A DNA stretch of 64,000 nucleotides from Azolla caroliniana (lineage: Eukaryota > Polypodiophyta): contig JBHGNT010000001.1 in assembly GCA_043228905.1 (NCBI GenBank), positions 26,040,001-26,104,000 of the forward strand. Direction: 5' to 3'. Shown here one piece after another: positions 1-13,100 of the stretch. How positions within the stretch are numbered: position 1 is the stretch's first letter; each line of letters opens with the position of its first letter. Under the pieces are notes generated by a model. That model saw nothing but the letters and a program-made list of their open reading frames with translations, was not told the DNA's origin and made no database searches. Made by a program: the position numbers and the translations under genes.

Positions 1-250
1 TCTTATAGAGGAAAGAGGAGCTTATTTTAACATTACATGCTTTTTGGTATTTCCTTTATCACAAAAATGGAAGAGGAACAAAATACCGCTTGATTTGTAG
101 CAAGAGAGACTCAAACTCTACACCTCTCTCTATATATTTATAAGCCTTAACCAATAAATTACTACAAGCTATTTATTAATAATAATATTATTTTCATTTA
201 TATATTATTTCATAAGATGTGCGTGGAAGCTCGCCTTTTCTCATAGTGGA
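1..250. other. AT-rich flank, no gene seen
   Basis: This short AT-rich stretch precedes the first recognisable retrotransposon sequence. It has runs of AATAAT and TATATTT type and no reading frame that matches a known family. Family-A RT similarity starts abruptly at about 250, so the left end of that element has been lost or replaced here. Confidence 0.5.
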
Positions 251-3201
251 CACGCCACACCACGACATCGGTGCCGAAGAAGAACGACACACTGCACTTC
301 ATTCAAGACTTGCAACCGGTCAACAAAGTGACCATTCGGAATGCAGGGGTCAACAACGATTGATGAGTTCGTGGATGCCTTCGCCGGAAGGTCGATCTAC
401 TTAGTCGGGAACCTATACTCAAGGTATGACCAATTCCAGCTAGTCGTGGAGAGCAGGGACATCACAACGATGTGAACCCCTTTCGGCCTGGTTCGGATGT
501 GTACCCTATCGCAAGGAAGGACGAATTCGGTGGCACACATGGTGAACGCAATGAATAAAGTGTTGAGGGATTGCATCCTGGAAATCAACATGCCGTTTTT
601 GGATGACATCCCGATCAAGGGATGTAAGGAGGACGTAAATGATGGATCGATTGGACCGGACGGATGTCAGAAGTTTTTCGCGGACCACATCTCCGATTGC
701 GAGAAGATACTGCAGAGACTTGAGGGTGCACGACTTACCTTCTCCGGGGAGAAATCGGCTTTCGGACAATTAGAGATCCTGGTGGTTGGCCATATGTGCG
801 GACCATATGGCCGGAAAACCATCTCTGGCCAAGGTATAAGCCATCTCGGTGATGAAGGAAGAGTGCAAATCGGTCACGGAGGTCCAACGGTTCGTGGGAG
901 CGTGCGCCTTCTACCACATTTGAGTTCCGCACCACACGCATATTGCGAGCCGCTCTATGGTTTGCTGAAGAAAGGTTGGAAATTCAAGTGGGGCGACGAG
1001 CACATGGAAGCGGTCCGGAGACTGAAGGAGATGTTGATGGCGGCACCGACTCTCTGGAAAGCGGTATACAAGGTGGATACTCCAGTTTACGTGAATGTGG
1101 ATACGAATCCAACCATAATCGGGTCAGTGGTTAATCAGGAAGACGGGGACGGTGCACGGTTCCCCATCTGGTTTGGTGCAAAGGTGTTGAGCGAATAGCA
1201 ATGGGGATACGCCCAAGTTAAACGCGAACTCTAGGGTATCATTTCGGCGGTTAAGGACGATAAGGACTACTTGGTAGGGGCAGAAGTGATAATCGAGACA
1301 GACTGCCTACCGACTATCGGTATGGTTTCCAGATGCGCGATTCGGGACCTAGCAATGCTCAAGTGGATCACGTACATCAAGTCCCAGAATCCGGAGATAC
1401 GACACATCTCCGGAAAGGACAACGCCATGGCTTATATGCTTTCAAGAGCAAGGTTTGAGAATGAGGGTGGCATGGTGTCGGAGAACGAAGAAGTCAGTGT
1501 GGACTTCTTCGAGTCGATCTAACTGAGGGCGAAAAGTTGGAGTACTCCGTTCCTAAATGAGTTCTGCGAGGACGATTACGATGGGGAGTGGCTTCAAATC
1601 GGGCGGTTCCTGAGCAGGATGGCGTCGGATGCGGACGTGGATGAAAGAGGAAGCAGGCCGGATTAGGAAGAAGGCTTACCAGTACTTCCTATGCGACGGG
1701 AAGAACATCTGAAGAAGCGTGCCGACACAACACTCTAGGTGGTGACAAAGGAGGAGGAACAATTGATGCTCATGTCGTAATTCCACGAGAGTCCTTGGTC
1801 CGGACACCAGGGAATGTGGGCCACATTCGAGAAGATAAAGGAGAAGTTCTCGTGGCCCGGAATGTACGGGGATGTGCACCACTTCGTGACGACATGCGAA
1901 AGCTATCAGATGCATTCTGGAGTCCAGCACCTTGACGAGCTGCACCCGACCTACCCGCCAACCGTTCACTTTAAGTGGATGGTTGATTTAGTGATGATGT
2001 TGATGGGGGGTAGGGCAAATGCGATATTTGGTGCTCGCACAAGAGGACCTGACGAATCAGGTGGAGGGTCGAGCCCTAACAAACAAAATGACCACGCCGG
2101 TATGTCAATTCCTGATCGAGGAGGTGATTTGCCTATACGGGTGTGTCGGGAAGATAGTAGCCGATCGAGGGGAGTTGGACGCGTAGGAACCTAAGAAGTT
2201 GTTCAACCGGCTAGGGGTCAAGCACTCCCTCACGACCGCGTACAACCCGAAAGCGAACAAAAAGGTCGAACGCGGGCACAAGCCGATTGTAAAAGCATTG
2301 GTACGAGCATGTGACGGACGGGTCACCAACTAGCCAAGACTATGCTTTATGGGCTGACCAAACTACGCACAGTTCGGTGACTAGATACATGTCGGCCAAA
2401 CTTATGTCCGGGCAGAAGCTGGCCATGCCAGTGGAACAGACAATCCCTTCATGGATGGCGATCGACTGGATCATTGGAGGAAATGGGCCGAGAAGTGTTG
2501 TTGGTGGCGTGGATGTGACAGCCCGAGCGAAGACTAGAGGATGTAGAGCGATCTAAGGAAAAGCTATGGGCGGCGCGGGAAAGGAACAAAAGGTGGTTCA
2601 ACTGGACGCACCAACTCCGGCCAAAGAAGATCGAGGAAGGCGACTAGATGTTGGTCTACAATAGCAGCCTCAACAACCAGCTCCAGTCGACCTGAAAATT
2701 TGTGAGGCGGTGGTTTGGACCTTACGTGGTGACGAGTGCGAACAGTAATGCAACGTACCACCTAGCGGAGCTTGACGAAACAAGGATCGCAATACCGGTT
2801 GCGGGGAAAAGGATCAAGGTATTCAAGAAACGACAAGAAGGGGATCCAGAGATTGAAGAAGGAAGCGCCGACAGGAAAGGAGCCGGATGAAGACTGAATT
2901 GGCAACGAGGCAGTGGTTTGGACCTTACGTGGTAACCAGTGCGAACAGTAATGCAACGTACCACCTAGCGGAGCTTGACGAAACAAGGATCACAATACCG
3001 GTTGTGGGGAAAAGGATCAAGGCATTCAAGAAACGACAAGAAGGGGATCCGGAGATTGAAGAAGGAAGCGCCGACAGGGACGAGGAGCCGGATGAAGACC
3101 GAATTGGCAACGGCTCGGAATAGAACGAGCCGGAATCCCCACCTCTTCACTATTTGGCAAATTGGCACATGCATGAGGATGTGCAGTTTGGTGGGGGTGG
3201 A
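251..3201 (+). pseudogene. Decayed Ty3/gypsy pol (element A1): RT, RNase H, integrase
   Basis: This is the 3' half of a family-A polyprotein. RT starts near 262 and its catalytic FLDD is at 596-607. RNase H follows, with VDTNPT near 1100 and a HISGKDNAMA block near 1400. The HHCC zinc-binding region and the core of integrase lie near 1790-2560, and a C-terminal module near 2700-3120. Many in-frame stops and frameshifts break the reading (for example the stop just after KVLSE at about 1196). It is clearly homologous to the better preserved copy on the minus strand at 35750-39025 but has diverged much more, so it is the oldest family-A copy here. Gag, protease and the 5' LTR are absent. It ends at a purine-rich tract just before its LTR. 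Not functional. Confidence 0.9.
2710..3112 (+). repeat. Tandem duplication of about 203 bp in A1 pol end
   Basis: The C-terminal integrase module is present twice in a row, the units starting at 2710 and 2913 with GTGGTTTGGACC. The copies differ at only a few positions, so this duplication is much younger than the decay of the element around it. Confidence 0.85.
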
Positions 3202-3709
3202 TGTCGCGAGAAATTCCGGCTACTAGGAGAAATAGAGCAAGAAGCGTGCGAACGGGGGTGTGCATTGATGCACTCGGAATATGTCTATATACAAACGTGT
3301 GTAAATAGTATAATGTTAGTTTAAGTGTTGAGGAATACTAGGTAGGAGTGATTCGATAGGTACTTTAAGGCCACACGCATAGAGAATAATAATAATATAT
3401 GATGAGGAGAATCGAGGGAAATCTCTAGCCAAAAGTGGTTGTCTTTATTGGCGATGTAACGGCCTCCCCTTGTTCTATAAAAAGGGGAGGTTCGAGACTA
3501 TTTTGGGGATCCACAATTGGGAGGAGGAAGCTTTGTCAAATTCGAGGAAGGAGATGAAGCCTCTGCTCGAGTAGGAAGCCTATGAGCTCCCGACTAGAGA
3601 TTCATCCTTTCGTTTCCCTATGTGTGTGCGTCTCTCGAGAGCGCGTAGCTCTGTTGCCGGCTACGCCCACTGGTCCCGTCCCGTCCCATTTTTACGCCAG
3701 TCATTGACA
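3202..3709 (+). repeat. 3' LTR of element A1 (about 508 bp)
   Basis: It starts with TGTCGCGAG directly after the purine-rich tract GGTGGGGGTGGA (3190-3201). The same tract and a TGTCGTG start occur at 55485. A TATA-like CTATAAAAAGGGG lies near 3475. I place the end at ATTGACA near 3709, but the end is uncertain because the next bases recur at 4848-4858. Confidence 0.65.
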
Positions 3710-3729
3710 CATCAATCTAGGTATCATTT

Positions 3730-4480
3730 TGCATCATAATTTTGGTGAGGATCGAATCATTACTCGCTTGCACTCCATTTTCATTTCGGTTCAAGTTTCA
3801 CTCCACTTTCCTTTGGCGAGGATCGATTTTGATCGCTCACCTTCCCAGTTCTGGTGGGGGCTACAATTGCCAACTTTCCTGGTGGGGTTCAAATCATTGC
3901 TCTTTGCACTCCATTTTCATTTTGGTCTACATTTCGCTCACTTTCTTTTGAGTCACAAGGATCGATTTCGATTGCTCACCTTCTAGTTCTAGTGGGGGTC
4001 ACAACCGTTCACTTTCCTGGTGGTGATCGCCTCGGTTTCTCACTAGCGCTACCATTTGTATCGTGTTTTGGGTCAACCTCGACTATTTACCCTCTCATGA
4101 TAGAAGAAGTCGAGTCGACCGCTTCACCAGCACTCCTTCGTCCATTGTTCCAGTTCTCGGTGAGGATTGCACATCGTCGCTCACGTTCCAATTCTCGGTG
4201 AGGGCCCCACATGGTCACTCACGCCCATTCGTGTTCCAATTCTTGGTGAGGATCGCATGGTCGCTCACGCCCGTTCGTGTTCCAATTCTCAGTGAGGACC
4301 ACTGGGTCACTCACTCCCGTTTGTGTTCCAGTTCGTAATGACGACCACATGGTCGCTCACGCCTGTTCGTGTTCCCGATGAGGACTGCACATCGTCGCTC
4401 ACATCCATTGGAGTTCATGACTCTAGTGAGAACACCATGGTTTCTCACGTCGTCGGTGGTCCACTTCTTGCTCACCCCTA
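3730..4480. repeat. Imperfect tandem array, units about 50 bp
   Basis: Degenerate units follow the pattern TTCCAATTCTCGGTGAGGA, a short variable part, then GGTCGCTCAC. The pattern is clearest from about 4140 to 4400 and weaker from 3730. There is no long frame with a recognisable domain. The array sits directly before a polypurine tract and LTR, so it is probably the remaining internal part of a non-autonomous LTR element. Confidence 0.6.
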
Positions 4481-4506
4481 TACCACATTTTCAAAAAGGC
4501 GGTCGT

Positions 4507-4847
4507 AAAGGGGAGGATAATGTCACGACACAGTGACATAAAATACATAGTTGGTGAATATTGAACCTACAACCTCACATCAACAAGATGTCATGCTCAA
4601 CCATTTTGACTTGAGCATGCATTTGTATATAATAGTTTAGTATTGCATAGTCTAGCATATAGTACATTTCAGAATCAGAATATTCGAGTTGTTAGTATAT
4701 TCTAGAAATATTGTACGGAATATTCTAGATGGGTATATTCTAGAGATATTTCTCGAGTATATTCTAGAGATATTCAATCTTGAAACTTGTATAAATACTT
4801 GAAACCTCCTTGGTCCCTTTCAAGGGATTCAACACCAGTCATTAACA
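4507..4847 (+). mobile_element. Polypurine tract plus short LTR (327 bp)
   Basis: The tract AAAGGGGAGGATAA at 4507-4520 is followed by TGTCACGAC at 4521, the classical plant Ty3/gypsy arrangement. The LTR ends at TTAACA (4847). A TATAAATAC box is near 4790. Repeated TATTCTAGA motifs lie at 4700-4770. In reverse orientation, 4556-4620 resembles tRNA A and B boxes. No matching 5' LTR was found, so this is a remnant. Confidence 0.65.
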
Positions 4848-5047
4848 CATCAATCTAGTTTTCTCATTTCATTCCATCTTGTCTCCTTCATCTTTGTTTT
4901 CATGTTCTTGTGAGATTCCCATCTTCTTAAGTTCCATGCTCGTAGCCCCATCATCCGTGCTCCATTCGAGTCTGTCGTTGGTGTGTCCGTGACAATCATC
5001 ATCTTTTTCTTTTCTTTTCCAAAAAATCTTCTCATCATCTTAATTTA

Positions 5048-5787
5048 GATGGTCGACAAATTGAAAGAATTAACCAAATTATTGAGGATATGCTTCGGGC
5101 TTATGTTGCAAAATCTAGGAATAATACCTCCTATTTTAGAGTTAGCTTATAACAACTCTAAACAATGCATCAATTGGATATAGTCCTTTTATGTTTATCT
5201 ACAACTTACAACCACGAGTTCCAATTGATGTTAAAATGCAGCATCACGAAGTAGAGAGTATACAAACTGTTTTGAGGGAGATGAAGGAAATGTTGCATAT
5301 TGCACAAGACAATGTTAAGAATGCTCAAAATTAGAGCACGATTTTACGTTGATCATCCTTGTGTATTTGTCCCTTGGCAAAAAATCTTTTTGCTTGTGCC
5401 TAAAGATTCTAAAAAATTATCTCTAGGAATGTGCAAAAAGCTAGCCTTGTGTTATTGTGAACCATTTCCAGTCCATCAACCCACTGGTTCATCTCTCTAT
5501 CATCCACATCTTCTCGATGGTGTCCATAGCCATCTAATATTTCATGTTAGTTTGAAAGAACTCTTGGGTTCTAATGACAACTCAATGTATTTTGAGGATC
5601 CATCTTATAAACCTCACGAGCCAAAATGCATTCTCAATTCCAAAATTTAAAAACTACATTTTTTAATCATTTTGAGAATTTAAGATTAAATGGTTTGATC
5701 AAACTATTGATGATGCAATTTGGGAGAAAGAGACAACTTCAAAAACTCAATTTCCTACTTTTCATTGCAAGAGTGCGTTTTATTTTT
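5048..5787 (+). pseudogene. Decayed chromovirus integrase end with chromodomain
   Basis: The sequence shows, across frames and stops, the end of a Ty3/gypsy integrase core (an AYNNS-like block near 5145) and the stretch ARFY, KDSKKLSLGMCKKLA and IFHVSLKELLGSND (about 5330-5580) that forms the conserved C-terminal part. A degenerate chromodomain end (WEKE then QFPTFH, about 5725-5770) follows. That places it in the chromovirus branch, distinct from families A and B. The upstream pol is missing. The coding region ends just before a purine tract and an LTR start. Non-functional. Confidence 0.75.
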
Positions 5788-5960
5788 AAATGGGGGAGTA
5801 ATGTTCCATGCACAACCTTATGATGTCTTGAGGACATAGGGTGCAACTATAAAATCATGAGTGGCTAATCTCTAGTGGAACACTCTTAAGACATCATTGT
5901 GTGAAGCTCTTGCTAGTGATAACACTTTGTGAATTAACATCCAACGTATTATCTTAGGAA
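5788..5960 (+). mobile_element. Polypurine tract and start of chromovirus 3' LTR
   Basis: AAATGGGGGAGTA (about 5788-5800) is followed by TGTTCCATGCACAACC from 5802. This is the expected end of the chromovirus remnant. I could not locate the LTR end; 5960 is an arbitrary limit where nothing more is recognisable. Confidence 0.5.
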
Positions 5961-5995
5961 ATATTCAATGGTATGGGATGTTGATTATCTTTAAG

Positions 5996-6445
5996 ATCCA
6001 TCTCAATGCATTTGCTTGGGGATGCTTGGGGAGGAAAAGTGTCGTTAGTCCATTTCTTTCCCTCGTTATATGTTTATTTACTTCCCTCATTAATTCTATC
6101 TTTAACATTTTGACAACCATGGGAGCTTTCCATTGGTTGATTTTACCATCCACATTATGCTTTATCTTGCGAACTTATTTGCATATGATTTCTCACCTTC
6201 GATGTGGTTAGTGGAAGGTATTATCCATCTCAATTCCTTTGCTTGGGGGTAGCCAAGGAGGAAAATGTCGTTAATACATTTCTTTCCTTGATATGTTTAT
6301 TTGCTTAATAATTAATTTTATCTTCAATATTTTAACAATCAGGGGAGCTTTCCGTTGGTTGAGTTTACCATCCTCATTATGCTTATCTTGTAAACTCTTT
6401 TACATCTAATTCTCACCTTCCATGTGGTAGTGGGAAGTCTTATGT
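5996..6445. repeat. Imperfect tandem duplication, about 228 bp
   Basis: The block starting ATCCATCTCAATGCATTTGC at 5996 recurs at about 6224 with many substitutions and small gaps. Both copies contain GGGAGCTTTCC, GTTGGTTGA and TTACCATCC. No coding content is visible. Confidence 0.8.
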
Positions 6446-7562
6446 GATTTCGTTTTAAGGCATTCATTGTGGCTTCCCATTTTGATTTCCCATGCATTTC
6501 TTCAAAGTTGTTCAATTTTTTTTGCACATTGTGACTTTGGTCATGTATACATATAGTTTTTTCACATATCCATTCCATTGTAACCACATCACTGTATTGG
6601 ATGCTTACGAGGGTCAACTTTCTTCATTGGTGGATAACTACTTTCATCGTGTCCTTTAATCTAAGTGTCTTTTAGCTATAGATTCTCATTGTTTTGTAGA
6701 ATGACCTCTTTTCTTGAACACTTTCATTTCCTTATGTTTTATTGGTAGATCTTTTCTCATCATTTGTGTGATTATGAATCTTGGCCTCATCTTTTTCTTT
6801 AATGTGTCGGCTTATCTTTTTATTTATTCCAAGCACTCTGTTTCAGACTTTCTTGCATATTGGTAGGTTCTTTCTATGTTCGTTCAATGTTTTTAATACT
6901 ACTCTCCAATTATTCCACTATTAGGTTCACTAAGACTTTTACTTCTGGGTACACTACAAACAATCAATGACAACAAAATGGCATGGCCATTTGGGCCATA
7001 TGTCCAATACATCGAGGAAGTTCTTGGCTAGTTTGAACGTTCTCCCTTGGTACTGGTTCTAGGGGATTTATGCAACTCGATGTACTATTTTATGGGTTTC
7101 ACTTATTAAGACTTCATGCATGGGTGCCTTTAGTATGTGTTTTGAATAGAAAGTCTACGAACTGTTAGCTCTAGTGTTTCTTTGATTGGATATACGGAAT
7201 TGGTTGCATCAGGATGGTTGTAGGTTTACTTGTCAATTTGCGCTATGTTTTGAGCAGAAAGTCTAGGAACCATTAGCTCTAGGAGTTCCTTAGTAGCATG
7301 TATCTAATGAATCATTTCTCATTGAGTTATTAATTTTATGGTTCAATAAAATGTGAGATCTTTGACCATTCCCCTCTTTATTTTAAGTCTTGCAACAACT
7401 CAATGTACATGCATCAATCCTTTAGTGGAAGGGTCACTTTATTGTTCACTACATCTCTCTGGTTATATTCTCTTTGAAGAATATTTTGATGGTTAATCCA
7501 AAGAACTAGATAGAAATGAAATGTAGAGATGGGATATAAAACTTGCAAATCACAATCTAGGT
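6446..7562. other. AT-rich intergenic sequence, no gene seen
   Basis: I see no convincing frame, RNA gene or element end. A short motif, GAAAGTCTA followed by GTTAGCTCTAG or a near variant, occurs near 7147 and again near 7258, a weak local duplication. Confidence 0.4.
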
Positions 7563-8060
7563 CATTCCATGTAAGACTTTTAAAGTTGCACAATGTATTA
7601 TGGAACCCATGATCTTATAATTTTGTCCATTGATTCTATGGAACAAGAAAGCTTTGCATTTAGATTTGGAGGGTTTTTAATTTATTTTGGAGAAAGAGAA
7701 ATACATGGGTTGCGAAGAAACCCCCTACATGATTGTGGGGGTTTGCCTTATTGGATTTCGGCATACTCATGATGGTTCATTGATTTTCATTGTTGCAAGA
7801 CATTGAGAGGGAGTGTACAACACATGAGAGGCTATAGTTACGGGATCGAGGTTGCAAGTACTCAATTGAAGTATTTCACTTAAAATTCATATCTTCAATT
7901 AGTGAACAATTGTTCATACCCTAGCAAGAAGCCCTCTCTTTATTTGTATGGCTACCATCTTCGAGAAGAGAGCAATGTACTTGTGACTTATCAATGTTTA
8001 TATTAATAGGGAAAGGAGTGTTTATAGATGTGGGAGATGTGGTTGATAGACAATCATTAA
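7563..8060 (+). pseudogene. Ancient fragment of LINE ORF2
   Basis: This region aligns by eye with the region after the RT core in LINE L (25125-25700). It shares CAATGTATTATGGAACCCAT (7586 onward), then CATGATGG...TTTTCATT, ACACATG(A/G)GAGG and GTATTTCACTTA in the same order. It is riddled with small gaps and stops. It shows that relatives of LINE L colonised this locus long before the better preserved copy. Confidence 0.7.
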
Positions 8061-11000
8061 GATTTAAAGATTTTGTGGATGCACACAAGTATTAATCATT
8101 TCACCTATTTTTGTATTTAGTTGGCAGAAAATTGTGAACTACATTATTGATATAGGATCCCTTACTTATGAGAACAAAGCAGCCACCATGATTGGATTGG
8201 CATTTATAAGGTCGAAGTCACTTTCTAATAGTGACTACTAATAACTTCTTGCACAATTCTATGGAGTGATTGCTTTGATTCTTAGCATCCAAGGATGACG
8301 AAGAATGGAATGTAAATTATGAACATAGTCAAATCTTAGAACATATTTGTAACTCTAAATCCGTTATATGAACATTATAGTGTCTTTTGATCAATATGAT
8401 GTAATCAAGCCCGTGGTGACATTAATGCCACGTGTAAACCACCAAGACAAGAACTAGAAAGGGTAAGGGAAAGTAGAATGAGGTGATAAAACAATGAAAT
8501 AGATGGTTTGTCTAGAGATAATATTTTATGACAATCACATACAACGTATATTCTCTTAGTTTCTAGTGATCAAAGACATGAAACTTCACTATGTTTAGAT
8601 CTTTCACTTCCAATTAGTGGTCAAGCGGTTTTACAAATATGACCTAAAGTTAGAAATGACATATCTTTTGTTTGCACATCAAAGTGGATCCCATCATTGA
8701 GTTTCAAAAGTTTCATCTCAATTTAGAGCTCATAAAACTTTACGTCACCATTTTGAATTCATTGTATGACGCCCACACCTTTATCTATATTATGAGAAGC
8801 ATTCGTGTGGTGTATTCAACCGTCATTCGCAAATTCAAAAAGCTCAACCTTAGGATTTGAGAAAAAGGTCATTGCATCATCAATTAAACTTATGTACTTG
8901 TTAGTGAACATTTGTAAAAGCAATGAAAGAATCAAATATTTTATATAAACGATATTAAGCATAATTCTTACTTGTTATTTTATTAACGATATTCATATAT
9001 CACTAAAATCCTATTAATTTCAAGTTAAAATTTACGAATTCTAGCTCTTACTATTCCTTAGTTATGCTCTCTCTTACCATTTCTCATCCAACTAATCTAA
9101 TGAATTATGAGCATGAAAACTTGGTACACATGTGTCATTGTTCAATTGAGAATTGGGACAATTGTTGCTCTATTGGAGATATGAGGTTTTATTATATATT
9201 GAGTGGTCAAAAAACTTGACTTCCCCCTCTAAGTTGCAAATACGAACGAGTTACTTCAACTTATCATGTCACTTATTATGATTTTTTCAACTAAAAGACA
9301 ACACCATCACCATCCTCTTAGAGATTAAGATGTTATCTAAGTGCACATTTTGTTGCTAGTAAGTTTTGTACTCGTTTTGGTCAATGCTTGTTTCTAACTC
9401 CATGATTCCTCTTTATTGACAATTTTCTTAATCTATGCCACTCTAGACACTATTGCTAGATACATTATTACAATATATTTGTATGAGTTGCAAAAGGGTA
9501 TTGATTGTGGAGTTAACATCACTAGAAGGTTTTTATGGAGAGAGTGGACAATGAAATACATCTAGAAACTAGAGAATGTTGGTTATTGCCAATTGGTTAA
9601 ATATAGGATTCATGAACTTCTCTTCAAACACATGAACCTCTCTTTTTATTACATGCTCTAAGTATTCTATGTAATGTAGTTTTGATTATTTAGGAAAATC
9701 TTAAAGAGAAGACTCCCTTATTTATGGTGTCCACATGAACATCGATAACAAATGAAGAGGTACAAGATTCATCATTCTCTGTGTAATTGATCATTTGATA
9801 TAACCTCATTCAAGGAGGGCAATATGTTCATTGGAAGTTATAATAACTAGTGAATTAATATTACATATTCTAATGCTCCACTTTCAAGGACATTGTACAC
9901 CTTGATGTTATAGTAAATATCCTTTGAGAGCGGTTGATATGTAAAATGGCACTAGACAATGCCCTTTCAAACCAGTCAATTGGTTGAAACAATCAATGCA
10001 CTCCAATGTTGCACCATAAAACCAGCAACCTAGTTATCAACTAATGATCACCAAGCATAATTCATGAGCTAAATGAATAATGCAAGTCGAACACAACTTG
10101 AATCATTTGGCGCAATTGACCCATTTTTTTAGGAAGAGGGATGCTTCTCATATTCCATGTGCAACACAATACAATGTGTGAGGGATGATCTTAAATTATT
10201 AGGAAAATATATTGAGAATTATGAGACATGCTAGAGCTTCAACATTTTGTTAGTGTAAGGACATATAATCGAACCAAACACACCCTTATTACTCTATGAA
10301 GCCATGTAATGTACTAATGAGATAACCTTGGAATATTGAGCAATTATATTACCATAGTGGTTATAACATTGCCCACTTACTGACATTGAAACAATAAGAT
10401 GACTTCTATATACAATCATACAAATAAATACAATTTTAATTTGAATGCATATGCTTAAAGTGATAGTATGTTGCTATAATACATGAAATTGATATGAACT
10501 TCACAATGTAAACTTATCTCCAAATCTATAGTACGACAACTTATTGTTACTTGGATCATTTAACTTTAATTTTAGCTCAAAAGGTAGATTTGGGATCTTT
10601 ACTATTATTATCAAACAAAATCCAAAGTTCCCCAAAGTTAGTGTGAGGGATTCACATTCCATTAAATGCATAACAAGTATGATTTTGGAATTGTCGTAGA
10701 AGTTACAAGTGCCTAGCGCGTTTATGAAGTTGACATAACATGAAAAGCCTTAGTAGAAGTTTAAAACATTCCTGTTTCATTGTTTCACACAATGTATTTT
10801 TATGGTTGTTTTCTCAACTCCTAGAAATGCTTTGTGTTTGATTAGAGATCTACTCTTGTTTTCAATTATTTTCCACCATGAGTACTCCACACGTGGTCAT
10901 GTTTGAGCCTCATGAAAACTTGGTAAAAAGGAGGATCCCCTTTAAACACTTGGAGAATAGACCACGTATGGATTGGCTAAATGGTGGTTTCACAATCAAT

Positions 11001-11752
11001 GCATTTTTCCAAAAGTTTTAAAATAGGTTAAAAGATCTCCTAAGAAACAGAGTTTCTTTAGACTGCCATATGATTCCATGATTGTACCAGATTTATCTCA
11101 CAAACACCTATATATTAAAGTGAACTTCATACTTGTACAAAACAAGATATTCAAGACACAACAATTTAAATAAATAAAAAAACATAAAACAATTGTAGGT
11201 CCAATGACAACACAAGAACAACTTTGGTTGAACAATGTCAAAACAACAATGACAATCATAACAATAAAAGTGAGAAATATCATTGCAAATTATCAAAATA
11301 ATAATACTGACATTAAAACTTATCATTGAGAAAATTTTGGACTTAATATTGGGAATTTCCTCCACCTATACAAAAAGATCTTTGATCATGGAACTTTTAG
11401 AGTTGCCTTTTAAAGGATAAATTCATAACTACCAATCATAATGTCAAGTCCAATGATATATGTTGCTCTAAAATCCAATTATACGCTAAAAGGTGAAGTT
11501 CTCATAGCATTCATCCATATTAGATGTAAAATTATATTCATAACATATCATTTCTTACAAGGCTCGATTTTGAGCTCAAAATTTGTGCCATGAATCAATG
11601 TCAACAACTTTCGTAAGCAATTATTTTTTCAATAACCCACAACACAATCTAGTTGATTCTATCAACCCACAATGTTTCTAAGAAAGAAGAGTAATTCTTT
11701 GTTGTAGTAGGTGATTTAGGTTAAAATGTTTAAATAGAAGCATTGTCAGCAT

Positions 11753-11754
<2 letters not shown>

Positions 11755-11787
<33 letters not shown>
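11755..11787. repeat. (GA)n microsatellite
   Basis: About sixteen GA units in a perfect run. A similar GA tract was the landing site of LINE L at 20924-20946. Confidence 0.95.
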
Positions 11788-11792
<5 letters not shown>

Positions 11793-11857
11793 ACTTTGTA
11801 GCTGAGTTGGTAAGGTTGCCCAATGGGTTCAACCCACTACATTCCACAATAGCATCT

Positions 11858-11951
11858 AGTAAATTAAGAGATATGTATGAAGTATGTAATAGAGAGGTGA
11901 GAATAGTAAATTAAGAGATATGTATGAAGTATGTAATAGAGAGGTGAGAAA
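11858..11951. repeat. Exact 47-bp tandem duplication
   Basis: The unit beginning AGTAAATTAAGAGATATG occurs at 11858 and 11905 with no difference that I can see, so the duplication is recent compared with its surroundings. Confidence 0.9.
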
Positions 11952-13057
11952 ATTTGGTTTTGAACTCAAGACATAGTGCTTGTAGTGTAACAATACCACT
12001 AAGGTAAGCTAATTAAAGTTCAATACTTTTTTAGTCATGGGATATTTTTGCTTTCATAATGAAATGCATTATTTACAAAAAAGAGAGAGTGTGAGTGAAA
12101 GAAATGACATGTACTAACTAGAAAGACCACATAGTGATTTGTTTTGCAAGGTCGTGAAGCCTTATTTGAGACATGAATGAAACAGCAAAGAAGTGTTTAG
12201 CACTTGGCTTATCTCGATATAAGTCTCATTTTGACCTCTATCCCAATTTCATAGTACTAAATTTGGTTTTTTAATATATTACATTCAAACTTAACTATAA
12301 TTGCCTTGTACACAGTAGATCTCGTAAAACCTTGAAGATGAAGTTGAGAATTTCATTATAAACATACTTCAAGGAAGGATCATAACAACCTCTCACTTAT
12401 ATTACTAAATTATCACAACTTGTATGAAAACACAACACACCCAATGATATATTTGAAACAACCGTAAGGGACTTAGCCTTGCATGTGCATGTAGAAAAGA
12501 AGGGTCATACTTGGAGCAATGCCACAAGCTCTAGCAAAAGAATTCAGAGTAAAAGGTCTTGCCTTTAGACCTTCCTTCAATTAACTTTTCTTGATGTTCA
12601 TACTTAACATTTGAGTAACTTTTCAATCATGTCAACTTCATTAAGATTGAATGATTTGCTTCTATTTTAACAAACTTATCGAAAAGTCTTCAATATAATT
12701 CTTGTTTGACACTGGTCAAACTTTATTCAATGTGCTACAAACCATCTAATTCAACATCGACTTTCTTGCACATATTTTCTATAGCGTTCTAGTTCCCTAG
12801 GACCATAAATTGTTTGGTACGCTCACCGGAGTTTTCTAATGTTTTTCTGAACAACACCCACATAATGTTGACCATAATGTTGATCTCATTCATGATGTTG
12901 TATTTATTTCTATTCCTTCGGTTTGACTTCATCTATCTAAAGAAGATGAGGTTGATCCTCAACTTAATGATTACTTAAGCATGGGACACAATCATTAGAG
13001 TATGGCACTTTGGGTGCATCAGTGTCCTATGATAGGTGAATCATTATAGACAAAGGC

Positions 13058-13100
13058 GATTATGTATCAACTATCGTCATTTGAATAAAGCCATGTAGTA
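13058..13100 (+). pseudogene. Scrap of a gypsy RT (CINYRHLNKAM)
   Basis: Eleven codons read CINYRHLNKAM, matching the conserved block CVDYRxLNKAT at the start of Ty3/gypsy RT. The flanks do not extend the match clearly. Chance is unlikely but not excluded for so short a block. Confidence 0.45.

Larger units (their letters stand above)
3697..4858. repeat. Segment bounded by a 24-bp direct repeat
   Basis: The same 24 bases, with one mismatch, occur at 3697-3720 and 4835-4858 (CCAGTCATT then ACACATCAATCTAG). Between them lie the imperfect tandem array and a small LTR. The copies may be related LTR ends or traces of an insertion; I cannot decide which. Confidence 0.6.
8061..13057. other. AT-rich intergenic sequence, mostly unassigned
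   Basis: About 5 kb with no reading frame above noise and no recognisable RNA gene. Only simple repeats and a short tandem duplication, listed separately, stand out. A pair of tRNA-like boxes (TAGCTGAGTTGGTAAGG at 11799-11815 and GGGTTCAACCC at 11825-11835) lies too close together for a tRNA gene. Confidence 0.4.
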
